Assembly (NCBI GenBank): GCA_026770025.1 | Contig: JAMXDE010000009.1 | Span: forward strand, 1,773,001-1,837,000 | Length of the DNA: 64,000 nucleotides | Origin: Craspedostauros australis | Taxonomy: Eukaryota > Bacillariophyta > Bacillariophyceae > Mastogloiales > Achnanthaceae | Direction of reading: 5' to 3' | Shown here: piece by piece, positions 34,301 through 44,054 of the stretch | Layout of the letters: each line of letters starts with the position of its first letter | Numbering within the stretch: position 1 is the stretch's first letter | Program-made: the position numbers and the translations under genes | The notes under the pieces: model-generated | Told to the model about the DNA's origin: nothing | The model's database searches: none | Seen by the model: the letters and a program-made list of their open reading frames with translations, nothing else

Positions 34301-37300
34301 TCATGCGGTGCATCAGATCGGTCATCCCAATCAACTACCTTTTCTCCTCCGATTGGGTCCCTGGTAAGGTAGCAACCCATGGGCACGTTGCATACGTGTC
34401 CTCCTTGGTGATCCGAAGGGTTCCATCCTTGCTTTGGGGTGATGTCATGGGTGGGAAGATCCTCATCGTCCTCCACGATGGGGAAGATGTCGAACGTCAT
34501 CAGCGCGTCTCGCATCTCCAAGTTGATCGTTGTGTCCTCATCAGGCATTAGGCATTGTCGACCTGTGCCTGGTGTCGAGAACGATGCCCGGTGTTCCGAC
34601 GAAACCGTATCGAGGACGGTTCCACTGGCCCGAATTTGGTGGTCGGAGAGCAGCGTTACCCGGCTGTCAACGTTCAGGGCGGCTTCGTAGATCCGGAGGA
34701 TCACTTCGTTGCCTTCCCTGGTCCTGGCCTTGATGCTCGCGTCTACCACCGCGAGGTTGTTCTTCCTCATCGTGCTTGCCACGGCACCGACGATGTTGTA
34801 CGTCCGATGCGGGTAGATGTAGTCAATCTTCCAGACTCAGTCCTTGTTCCCGATAACGCAGCATTGTGCGCCGCCGTCGCATACTGCGTATGTTTGCGGG
34901 GAAAAGGTCGCCAGGTTGATCAGCTGTTCGGGTACTGATTGGCGTTGTTTGGATGCTGGCGGGTCGACGGGGCTTGTGGCGTCGGATGAATCACTCATCG
35001 TGATCATCTTCACGAGCCGGTCGTTGCCATTTTCCTCGTACCCTCCATAGTCAACCAGGAACTTGGCAAGTTCCGAAGCGTCAATCGAGGATAGATCCGA
35101 GCCATTCTCGTCCTGGGAATCGGTTCCCTCGGTGGATCCTGGGGTGTATATGGCCAGGTTCGCGTGGGTGACACCTCCATACTGTTTGTGTGGCTTGGCT
35201 TCCTCCCCTTTCTCTGGGGGCTTCACGCTGGCAGGTGGTTGGGGTTCTTCCTGCTCCTTCTTGTTCTCGACGCGGGCGAATCCGGATCCGTTCCGGTCAT
35301 TGTTGCGGCGGGCCCAACAGAGGGAGCTGCGGAGCTTCATGATCACTCGACGGACCTTTTCGGGTAGTCCATCGAATACCTCTTGCGAGATGAAGGTGGG
35401 ATCCTCCTGTAGTTTCTTCGAAATGGCATTGATGACCATCTCGGTGTTGGATTCGCCTTGATCTTGGCTGGCTTCGGTGGTTGCCTTGAAAATCCTGCGC
35501 TTGCCGGACCTTGATCCCCGCTGGTTGTTGGCTACCGCATTGTCTCTGGCGGACTCGGAGATGAGATACATGCAGGTGGCTCCCATCGACTGCATGTCTG
35601 GGCTTCGCTCGATGCTCCGGACCATGGTGCGTACGTTGATGTCGTCGCAACCAATGAGGTGGTTAAGGAGCGTGCGACGTTGTTGCGCGTCGGAGACTTG
35701 TTGATCTGGGTTGGTTGCCAGGAAATTCACATTCGCGAATATATCCTGGATCTCTTTCACGTAGGATCCCAGGTCCTGTCTGCTGGGGTTGAAGTAGTGC
35801 ACTCTCTTCATCAGAGAGTCGACCTCCATTCCTCTGATCCAGTCGTTGTCGTAGGTATTGAGGAGTTCATTCCAGAATAGGATACCGTCCTCAGTGAGGA
35901 GTCCTCTGGTGGCGAGTCCATGTGCTGGGCCGCCGGCGAAGACGGAGTATAGTCCCGCGAATAGGGTCCTGACGTCGCTCGCGACCTGTTCTGGAGAGGT
36001 GGTTGTTGGCACTCCTGTCACCGGGTCGATTTATTCCTTGATCGCGTGGATTCCCTGGGAATGGTATCTGTGCCGAAACTGGTCGTTGATCAGGTACGCC
36101 ATGTCGTTTCCAAGGAGATGAGCATGGATTTGATGTTTCACCACTTGGAAGGATGCCGCATCGCTCGTGAATTTGACGGAGTCAGGGATGGGGCGTCGCT
36201 TTGTTAGCTTGGCCTGGGCGACTGGTGGTTCGCTGCGGGTGGATCCTCGATGGGGTGCATACCCGGGTTCGTGTTGCCCGTGTGGGATGTTCGGGCCCAT
36301 GTTGCGTGGGTCATGCCTTCCGAAACCTCCATTGGGATCGGTTGGGCGGTACCCATACGCGGGTGGTCGTGGTGGATGCCCGGGGTGAGGGTGTCCAACG
36401 GGGGTGAAGGCTCCTTGTGGCATTGGAAAACCTCCGGCTCCATGGGGAAAATGGCCCATGGGGATAGGGATCCCAATGGGCGGGAATCCTCCTGGGTGGG
36501 TTCCGTGGTACATCGGAAGTGGTGGGCCATGAGGGAATTGGTTTCCCATGTTAGGGGGATACCCATAAGGGTTACCACTGTTGTGTCCATGGTTAATTGG
36601 AGGGCCATGGTTGTCACGATGCGGGCGGTTTGTCCCATGGTTCGCGGGTGGGTTACTGGCAGGATTTCGGTTCACGGGTCCGTGTCCGTTGTTACCTCGA
36701 TAGTTACTCACGCCATGTGAGGCTGGTGTATCCGCGGTACCGTGGTAGGGATGCGGGTTCCGATCGTGGGGTGGATGGTTCCCGTCGTTCTCTGGGTAAT
36801 TCATCCGGGGTGCGTTGGTCCCTCCTGGACCTCTGTCGGTTGTTTCGGGGGCGAAGGTTACTACCTTGGCGCCGGTTGGGTTGCGGTTGTAGTCGCCGAT
36901 CGTCGCGGGGTCTACGTTGGGGAAGAGTCGGTTCCGTCCTGTGGGACCGCGGTTGTCGGGTGCGTCAACGGTTTCGTCGTTACCAGGGTGTTGGTCGTAG
37001 TCAGTGCCTGGTTCGGTGTCTTCGTTGGGCGGAGTGGTACCACGGGTGTCGATGATCACTGGCGACGTGTTTTGTGATCCTTGCTTGGCGATGCTGGAGA
37101 GTTGGGTTTCGTTCGGGAAGTCGGGTGGGGTACGGTGCGGTGTGTTCCCACCAAGCATGAGGGAGAGCCCAGATGGGGTTCCTCCTTGGTGGCTGTCGTT
37201 GTCGCGTCCGGTTCTATGGGTAGATGCTTCTGACCCAGATGAGATGCTGGTCGCGGATGCGTTGGAGAGTGCTTTCTTGTGTTCCCCGATGGCATTCAAC

Positions 37301-37977
37301 CAAGCTTGGTTGTGGTGGCGTTTGCCGCATCGTTCGGAACGGCAGAAGTCTGCCATGGCTTTGGCGGTGGTGTCCGTGTCGGTGAACATCGCGTCAAGGG
37401 TGGATTCGAGAGTGGATTCCTCCTCCACTTCGATGGATCTGACCCATTCTCCGATGTGGTAGATGAGGAGTCCTGTCTCGTAGTTCCTTGCAACGTCGTC
37501 CGGGTGCTTGAGGTTGAACATGATTAATGCCGGGTTCATGTCGGTGGCTTCTTCATGGATGGTGATCAGCAGTTGGGAGATGGTCTTCTCTTCTGCGAGG
37601 GTCTTGGCTGGAAAGAGGTCAAAGATCATGGCGGTTTCGATGCTGATTCGAAACTCCTGTTTGAGTTCCGTGAACGCGTCCCAGGTAGTCTTGTGGACGT
37701 GGCGTACGACTTTGGTTTCGTTGGTTCTTTCCTTTCGGTTCCATGCATCCACGATGATGGGGTGTCGGAAGGTGACCTCGATGAAGTCGACTCCGATCTC
37801 TGTGAAGGAGAGCGAAGATGGCCCGGCCGTTGGATAGCCTGGCGTGCCATCAAGGATGGCAGAGAGGCTTGGGTCCTTCGGGTCCGCGGGGACGGTCTCG
37901 AAGGCGAGAGTCCTGTCTCCTGGGCTCCTCTTGGGAGGTGGCCGGTTGGAGGCTTGGAGGCGTTGGGTGACGGTCAT
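28399..37977 (-). CDS. Element F gag-pol region, broken
   Basis: Minus-strand Copia coding region, with about three breaks. The first part is Gag with a region near 36.2-36.8 kb made of Gly, Pro, His and Asn in short irregular repeats. Gag lacks CCHC knuckles. The protease is recognised by CDGGAQCC, the integrase by VAIDTIFS, HSDNAKEQ and NPAEHNA, reverse transcriptase by GLYGLRTSSARFHK and TTYVDDVLVFS, and RNase H by CYVDADHG and STYGSELVAARIATEA. After RNase H the frame runs on for about 500 codons, with GSRVLYPAGKKGTFQGIVVG (near 28.99-29.06 kb) looking like a small beta-barrel (SH3/Tudor-like) by pattern only. The region is cut by element A at its 3' side. Confidence 0.82.
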
Positions 37978-38007
37978 CTTGCAGAGGTCTAAGAGCTTGA
38001 CAATCTT

Positions 38008-38022
38008 TTGCGACTGTTAATC
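38008..38022 (-). promoter_or_regulatory. Primer-binding site of F, tRNA-Asn half
   Basis: The plus strand reads TTGCGACTGTTAATC directly against the 5' LTR of F, so the minus strand carries the same GATTAACAGTCGCAA as element A. The sense sequence matches a tRNA-Asn(GUU) anticodon arm up to about position 40. Confidence 0.75.
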
Positions 38023-38553
38023 TAATAGAGCCCAAACGTAATGGCTGTTGTCTTGTTGGCTGTTCTTTAGCTGTTGGCTGTAGAGGCTTGACTGGCAAGC
38101 GATCCGGACGAGAGTCTTCTGTTCCACAAGTAGTCAATTTAGAATACTGGTAGATGGTGAAGAAACGTGCGGATTATGAGATTAGTGCTATGGTTCTTTC
38201 CTTCGGGGAGGATCTCCTGTGGTGTCCTGAATGACAATGCGTGGGGTTTGTGTAGCCCAAGTACCGTGGGTCGAGATCCGTTGTCTGAGTTTCGTGAGAG
38301 ACAATGGGCGATGATGCGTGTTGCTGGGGCTTTGGTTCCGTGTGTCGGCGTTTTGGCGATGGTGAGTGTCAGAAACTTGGTTATTGGAACCCTATTGGTT
38401 CCCTGACACGGATTCCGAAGATCTGCTTCAAGGTTCTGGATCTGTTCCCAAACGTGGGGGCCGGTGAAGTGTTCGTTCGATCTACTGGAATGCTGACGAG
38501 TCGGATGATTCGTAGTCTCTCTCGCTAAGGTGGTTACTAGTTTAGCTCTATTA
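38023..38553 (-). repeat. 5' LTR of element F
   Basis: 531 bp copy of 10302-10832 at about 98% identity, with TAATAGAGC/GCTCTATTA terminal inverted repeats. The outer flank CCATC does not match the outer flank of the other LTR. Confidence 0.9.
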
Positions 38554-39398
38554 CCATCTAATACTATTAACCACTCAGAGCACACTGACAATCCCTACCA
38601 TCTTCACTCTACTTCATTTGACGGACCTGATCACTCCCAATCTCGAGGTAAGTACCCATTCTTGTCTGTGTTCTATCACTATCGATACCATGAATCGCAT
38701 AGATGTCTCGATTACTTGTTTCCGACCAGTGGCCAGCCTTGAAGCAGGCATCTCACAATTTCTGGCGTGTTTCTTATTCCATTCAACGATGTCAATTGTT
38801 GGAAGAAGTGCGGATGTAGCAACGAGAAGGAGGCCATTGATTCTCTTTGCCATCAAGCATACTCTACAATAAGAAGTTCAGGTGATTTTACGGTGGAGGA
38901 ACATGCAATGGAAGTATGATCTTAACGTGGAACAGTGCAACCGAGTGCGTGCCTAAGTACGATGTGCACTATTGTGCCAATCAAACTTCGGACTTCGTTT
39001 TCAGAAGTCTAACTTTGGGTAGACTTTGGTCGTCTGTCGTGCATACGTCAGGTTCTTGTGCGCACCGAAGTCTGCGGTGCGATTTCCAACTTTGCCGCAG
39101 CCTTCATGGCGCATTGGAGCACATTTTTTGTTCATCGAATTCCACCAATACAGATGGAATTTGTCCTCCCCGGAGAGGACGAAAAGTACTCGTGGGTAAG
39201 GCCAAGAGCATCGCTAAATGAATCAGGTACAGGTCAGGATCAGGGCGTGGACACGAATAGAATGACTACCTGCTTGGATATTCTGGTGTATTGCTGGTGT
39301 ACATGCTCTCTCTAGTAAAATGGCATATAAGCTATCGGCGATGCAAACGATTCTTAACTTCCAATATGGTGCTGATGTTATGTTTCTCGTTCGTCAGG
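38554..39398. other. Spacer between element F and host gene
   Basis: No gene could be supported in these 845 bases. Small open frames exist but show no motif or recognisable family. The right end (from 39364) begins the segment duplicated at 62037. Confidence 0.45.
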
Positions 39399-40823
39399 TT
39401 ACGGCTTCTTGAACGGATCATCACGGAATGGTTCGAACTCCTCGCGATTGCGAATAAAGATGGCCGCGTCGCGGATGTAGCTCATCATGATGGGCAAAAT
39501 GATGAAGGAGGAGTACGTCGGGGCAAACAGACCGTCGCATTGTCCCAGGAGGATCATGTCCGCCATCGCTTCGGCCATCTTGTCGTTTTTCTCGTCCGGC
39601 GTGAGGATAGCACTCGTGTTGCTCTTGGAATCTCCGAACCAAACGCCTGATTCTGGCAACCGCTTCGCCGTCTCAGATGTATCCACCTCGGGCATGATGA
39701 CCTTCCATCCCGTTGGCACGTTGTTCTGGAACCAGCCTTGGATGTTGGGATCGTCACCAGCAACGAAAAGGCTGACGCCGCCCTCCGTCTTCTCGCTGTT
39801 CGCCTTGTCCTTTGAGAACTTGATCATCTCCTCCAACACCATTCCCATCATGGCATCTTTATTGTTGACGTGGCGCCATTTTCTGCCTTCCCAGTTGCCT
39901 GTCTCGCCGTTCCCCAGACGAAAGTGCGCGCACATGTGCAGCGGTTGCACCTGCTTCTGCACAGGCACGAGCTTGTCGGTGACGATCGGTTTGAGGTTGT
40001 TCATCATGTGCTGCAGCACTGTTCCGGATTCCAGATTCGTCATGAGGATCCGCTGAGACAACTCAAACGAGCTATACACGCTAGATAGGTCGCCTCTGCC
40101 CGCCGGGAAGTCGTGAGTGCGCTCGACGCCATCGAAGTTCCAGGGGAGACCGTTGACGAAGTTCTCTTGCGGTCTGGGTTTTGTGTTGATGCGCTGTCTC
40201 AGTGCTCTCTCGCACTGGACGTACGGGGTCTCCTCAAAGAATGCACTCCATGGCGTGTCGCCCCAGTACACGATTGCTCGACGTTGATGACGCAGAGCGT
40301 ACGCCAATCCCGGTATCGTCCGGGACAGGCGATGTCCCAGACCGCAGCAGCCGCCCGTGCCGACTTGCTTCAAGGGTTCAGTGAAGTCCAATGTGCTGTT
40401 GTACTGGAATTGGCGCTCGTGGATTGAAGGAATCTTCGGGTTGCCGGTGAGGAGGACGCCGTCCAGCTTCGCTCTGCGGCTGAATTGAGGTGCTTTTTTC
40501 GCCACAGCAGCTGTGGCCTTGGGCGTGGTCGCGGTTGTGGTTCCATCGACGCAAGGACGAAGGCCGGAGGACTGGGCGATCTCCTTGAGCAAGGCGAGGG
40601 TTTCATCGATCTTTGCCATGTCAGCGGGGTCGATCTTGACGGGCTGCGGCTCCGTGACTGGCAGGTCCTGCGGTGTTGGCAGCAGCTGCGGCGACGCGAA
40701 GGAGGTGGTCATCGTAACCAAGAAAGATGAGAGCATGCTCAGCAATCCCAGTGTCACCATGACGATCATGAGGATGGATCCTCTGCCATGGTTTCGGATT
40801 CGGCGATCAACTTGTGCAAACAT
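39399..40823 (-). CDS. Type II membrane glycosyltransferase-like protein, copy 1
   Basis: Single exon, 474 residues from MFAQVDRRIRNHGRGS. This ATG is preferred over one further upstream because the upstream codons run into the TIR element and are not shared with copy 2. A hydrophobic segment near residues 17-41 (SILMIVMVTLGLLSMLSSFL) follows a short basic head, giving a Golgi-type signal anchor; a Pro/Thr-rich stem follows. The catalytic-looking part has GTGGCCGLGHRLSRTIPGLA, MCAHFRLGNGE and GQCDGLFAPTYSSF, in the order of nucleotide-sugar binding and acceptor motifs of fucosyltransferase-like (NodZ/FUT8/POFUT-type) enzymes. That assignment is inference from layout, with low to moderate confidence. 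N-glycosylation sequons (NST, NTS) are present. About 1% different from the copy at 62072-63496. Confidence 0.7.
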   Translation of the reverse strand: MFAQVDRRIRNHGRGSILMIVMVTLGLLSMLSSFLVTMTTSFASPQLLPTPQDLPVTEPQPVKIDPADMAKIDETLALLKEIAQSSGLRPCVDGTTTATTPKATAAVAKKAPQFSRRAKLDGVLLTGNPKIPSIHERQFQYNSTLDFTEPLKQVGTGGCCGLGHRLSRTIPGLAYALRHQRRAIVYWGDTPWSAFFEETPYVQCERALRQRINTKPRPQENFVNGLPWNFDGVERTHDFPAGRGDLSSVYSSFELSQRILMTNLESGTVLQHMMNNLKPIVTDKLVPVQKQVQPLHMCAHFRLGNGETGNWEGRKWRHVNNKDAMMGMVLEEMIKFSKDKANSEKTEGGVSLFVAGDDPNIQGWFQNNVPTGWKVIMPEVDTSETAKRLPESGVWFGDSKSNTSAILTPDEKNDKMAEAMADMILLGQCDGLFAPTYSSFIILPIMMSYIRDAAIFIRNREEFEPFRDDPFKKP

Positions 40824-41040
40824 CGTCGGCCGCTTTGCTTTTCTATACTTTATTGCATGTGGATCCTTCGACGACAACGGTGCGATGGGGTGCTCAAATT
40901 GGGCACGATGACGTACTCTGCGTTGCGGTCGGTTGCGGAGAGTTAAAATGACAAACAGCGACGATGGGTGGAATTGTGTTCCTGTTGGGGAAGACGCCTC
41001 TATCCACAAAGAGGGTTTTCGCGGAGACAGACTCGACGTA

Positions 41041-41095
41041 CCTTCCACCTCACTCACTCGGCAAAGCGATAGCACTAGTTGTAGAGTTTTTTGCC
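41041..41095 (+). repeat. Left TIR
   Basis: Inverted partner of 42517-42570. It includes GATAGCACTAGTTGTAGAG and ends TTTTTTGCC. Confidence 0.85.
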
Positions 41096-42516
41096 CTCCA
41101 ACGTGGGATTAGTCGTGTTGCGTAGTCCAGTCTAGAGCAAAATTGCAATCCATCCCAATAAACGCTTATGATGCTATATCGCAACACCACATCATTCATA
41201 AATAAAAATAATCATACTATGTGAACAAATCGTTGGCTGCGAATAAGAATATTGAACTTAAACTTAAATTAACTTCAAATTTAACATCATTTTTGTTGTC
41301 AACGTGGGATTGTGTGTGGCCCAAAATTCTGGATGGGACCATCCTGCCGTCGCTTTGCCATCCAAGATGATGCCCATGAACGTCTCGTTTCGTCCACTTG
41401 CATGCCTAATTGTCTCCATATACCCCATATGTATCCATCCTTGACAAGCATGCACCATAATATCTCCGTTCAATGCACATTGGCAGCCCAGTTCTGAAAT
41501 CCAACATTTTTGAAAATGAAGGACGGTCCGAAGGCAGCTGCTTCATCCGATCATATCTCCCGCTCACAACCATCTCTGTTCCCCCCACATAACCTCCCTC
41601 GATACCCGATGAACTGAGTACACGCTGATGCATCCCACAACGCCTCAAGATGGATCTCCAATTTTTTATCCATCCCGACGCTGATGCCATCGTCAGTTTT
41701 TCTTCGTATCGAAAAAAATGCGACTGCAGCATTTGGTTGGTTCCAACCTCTTCCACTCAATGTAATCGATCCCCACTTCTCCAACCCTATTCTTGACTTG
41801 ATAATGAACACATCTTGCATGGGTGGGTTGGCGATGTGGCGGATGTTCACGTGCGCCACCACACCAGCAAAGCCACGTGATGGGTGCTTTGTCACCACCC
41901 AAAAAACTCTTGCACTCCACTTGTTCCCCTCCATCGACACCCTCCAGGCGTTCTTTCAGCCTCAAACTTCGTAGGACCCTTAATATTGATCCCCTTGATG
42001 CGTCTTGCCCATCCATGGTTGTTTAAATGGCTTGTATCGTCCACACACAGCCCGTACCCAACATGCATTTTTGACGCATTTTTGCACGTTTCGCTATCGC
42101 TGATTCAAATGAACTGCTCTGATAGCTTCCTCTTGCCCATCCACCAATATTTCTATGGCGGTTCCGTTGATGTGCTTGGATCTGGCATTGGACTGGTGGT
42201 TGATGCAGTGCCGTCCATGACTTTTTGCGGTTCTCGCAGAGTGTTGTTTTGTTTCCCCATTGTCGTGTTGTTGTGTTTCTTTTCTTGGTGACGGTCTTTT
42301 CTTGCTGTTGGGGTGTGGGAAATCACAACAGAATTCCAACGAATGCCTCCAAACCTTCACCAAGAATCCTGAGTCTGGTGAGTCCACTGTCATTTTCCGT
42401 GAATCAAACAACCAGTGACGTCACTAAACACGAGCTGGCTTGTGAAACTGCAGTGTCGGCATCATTACCGATATTCCCGGGATCATCCAAACACGAGTCA
42501 ATCTGACAAGGAACAC

Positions 42517-42570
42517 GGCAAAAACTCTACAACTAGTGCTATCGGTTTGCCGAGTGAGTGAGGTGGAAGG
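42517..42570 (-). repeat. Right TIR
   Basis: Inverted partner of 41041-41095, ending GAGGTGGAAGG next to TA. Confidence 0.85.
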
Positions 42571-42885
42571 TAGCTTGTCTGCCAAGACAAATGGAAGGTC
42601 GCCGAAAATGTCATGTGTACTACTTTAGTCCCATGTTCCTCACCATGTACCGTGTTGTAGAAAAAACGTGATTTGCCTTCCAAATCCCAAAATAAGTTGC
42701 TTTTTTGGACTCCTTCGAGTAACGCATCCATTGGCGATTTCCAAAAAAGCTCACGATGCAGCGCGGCATCATTGGTCACGTCTCAGGGGTTTCCTTTCCG
42801 TGCGCCTCACTTGCTTTCTCGACCTCGTGGGATCTGGGGTAATCATATTTTACCTTTCTATTTCCATGTCTAGCACCAGCATCCA

Positions 42886-43174
42886 TGTTAGGAATCGAGG
42901 GTACGACTTTGTCGAGATACCCATGATTGCCGCACCTCCCGATATTATTCGTCACACCTTTGAATATTATTCGTCACACCTTTGAATATTATTCGTCACA
43001 CCTTTGAATATTATTCATCACGGCCATGATTACAGACGAACGTGATTGATCTCTGTCCTACAATGAAGAAAGGGTAGCCTGTCCTCTGACAGTATAAGAA
43101 CCTCACCAAACGCAGAACAGGAGGTCCCGACACCAAACCAACCATGCCACCACGCAGACAGCGACGTCAGCCAG
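42886..43174 (+). mobile_element. LTR fragment related to D/E family
   Basis: TGTTAGGAATCGAGGGT at 42886, followed by GATTGCCGCACCTCCC, resembles the first 60 bases of the LTR of element E read on its own strand. The fragment carries a 22-bp tandem repeat and a TATAAG box near 43101. It ends at the left border of element C, and the rest of its parent element is not in the window. Confidence 0.6.
42942..43022 (+). repeat. 22-bp tandem repeat, about 3.6 units
   Basis: Three exact units of ATATTATTCGTCACACCTTTGA-type sequence (unit length 22) are followed by a partial, altered fourth unit. The array lies inside the LTR fragment. Confidence 0.85.
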
Positions 43175-43972
43175 TGTCGAGATGTACATGTGAGTATATG
43201 TCAAGATGTACGTGTATATGTGCATCGTTCACCCGCTATTCTCTCATACGCACTTGGACGGTACAACTACATTCGTGTCGATAGTATACTGTGATTCGTC
43301 AGAATTACAGGGGAAACGGAACACACGAAAAGGGGCAAGATTTCTGGAGGAAATTTGCAAATGACGATTTCTGAGAGAATTGGAAGATCGTCCGTCCATC
43401 CATCAATGGTACCAAGAGAATCTCGAGGTACTTCCCAACTAAACCTCAGATGACGATATCATCTGACAGACTACTACATCACCAATGGAACGTGACATCT
43501 GGAGAGCAGAAGGACGCCTACTGACATCGACAGGATGTCATCGTGTCACCACGTCGACATCTGTCTCCGAGTCAGAGCAGGAGGCGAAGATCCGATGACC
43601 GAAGGGCATCAGCATCATGGATACAGAAGGTGAACTTCAAATGGCGAGTACTCATGGAGTAGGAGCCAGTACTGAATAAACGGAGTGTTGAATACGGAGT
43701 ACGTATCGAACACGGAGTATCGTGCGCGACGAGCACACGATGTTAAGAGAGAGAGAGAGAGAATACAGAGAAGAGCGAGAGGGCATCTCGCGTACCGACT
43801 CATAGTCGGAGACTGAATCTACGAAACAGATTGAAGCACCGAGAGCATCGGGCAAGAGAACGGCGTACACCAAGAGGATCGGAGTAGCCAACTAATGAAA
43901 TAGCAAACGAACGACTATCAACCAACACCATCTTCCACGATCATAGGTTACCGTGAGCGGAACTTGCCAACA
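43175..43972 (+). repeat. 5' LTR of element C
   Basis: 798 bp. It is followed directly by the palindrome CGTTTATAAACG (43973-43984) at the expected primer-binding position. It contains a GA microsatellite near 43746-43762. Confidence 0.92.
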
Positions 43973-44054
43973 CGTTTATAAACGATAGATCAGGGCGAGC
44001 CCGCGAATCGTATCGTGCAAGGAAGACGAACATCATTCAAGAGCAGCAGGCTGA

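Larger units (their letters stand above)
10302..38553 (-). mobile_element. Copia element F, old, broken, hosts A
   Basis: Ty1/Copia LTR element on the minus strand, bounded by 531-bp LTRs at 10302-10832 (3' LTR) and 38023-38553 (5' LTR). Its own sequence is about 11.8 kb; the rest is element A inserted at 11982-28393. Parts from the 5' side: primer-binding site, Gag with a Gly/Pro/His/Asn-rich stretch, protease (CDGGA), integrase near 33.5-32.7 kb, reverse transcriptase (TYVDD near 31.0 kb), RNase H to about 29.95 kb, then a long extension on both sides of A. The 3' LTR is preceded by a purine tract (AAGGGGAG). The LTRs differ at about 11 of 531 sites (about 2%), so it is the oldest layer of the nest. 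The coding region has about three breaks besides the insertion. No target-site duplication was seen. Confidence 0.88.
41041..42570. mobile_element. TIR DNA transposon, non-autonomous, TA target
   Basis: 1530 bp bounded by terminal inverted repeats 41041-41095 and 42517-42570. They match over about 54 bases with one substitution and one T indel, starting CCTTCCACCTCACTCACTCG. A TA dinucleotide flanks each end (41039-41040, 42571-42572), the target duplication expected of Tc1/mariner-type elements. The interior has only small open frames without a recognisable transposase, so it looks non-autonomous. It lies about 220 bases upstream of the host gene start at 40823. Copy 2 of the duplicated host segment lacks it. 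Confidence 0.8.
39364..42843. repeat. Duplicated host segment, copy 1
   Basis: Bases 39364-41007 and 42599-42843 match 62037-63680 and 63685-63929 at about 99%. The middle, 41008-42598, is present only here and contains a TIR element. The duplication is direct, about 22.7 kb apart, and covers the glycosyltransferase-like gene and roughly 0.4 kb of upstream sequence. Confidence 0.85.

Noticed and set aside
40824-41075. Longer start for the glycosyltransferase-like gene copy 1
   Set aside because: The added codons run into the TIR element and are not shared with copy 2; MFAQVDRR is the first shared start and directly precedes the membrane anchor.
43144-43174. Start of a gene (MPPRRQRRQ) just before element C
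   Set aside because: Only about ten codons remain before the LTR; it may be the Gag start of another element but cannot be supported.
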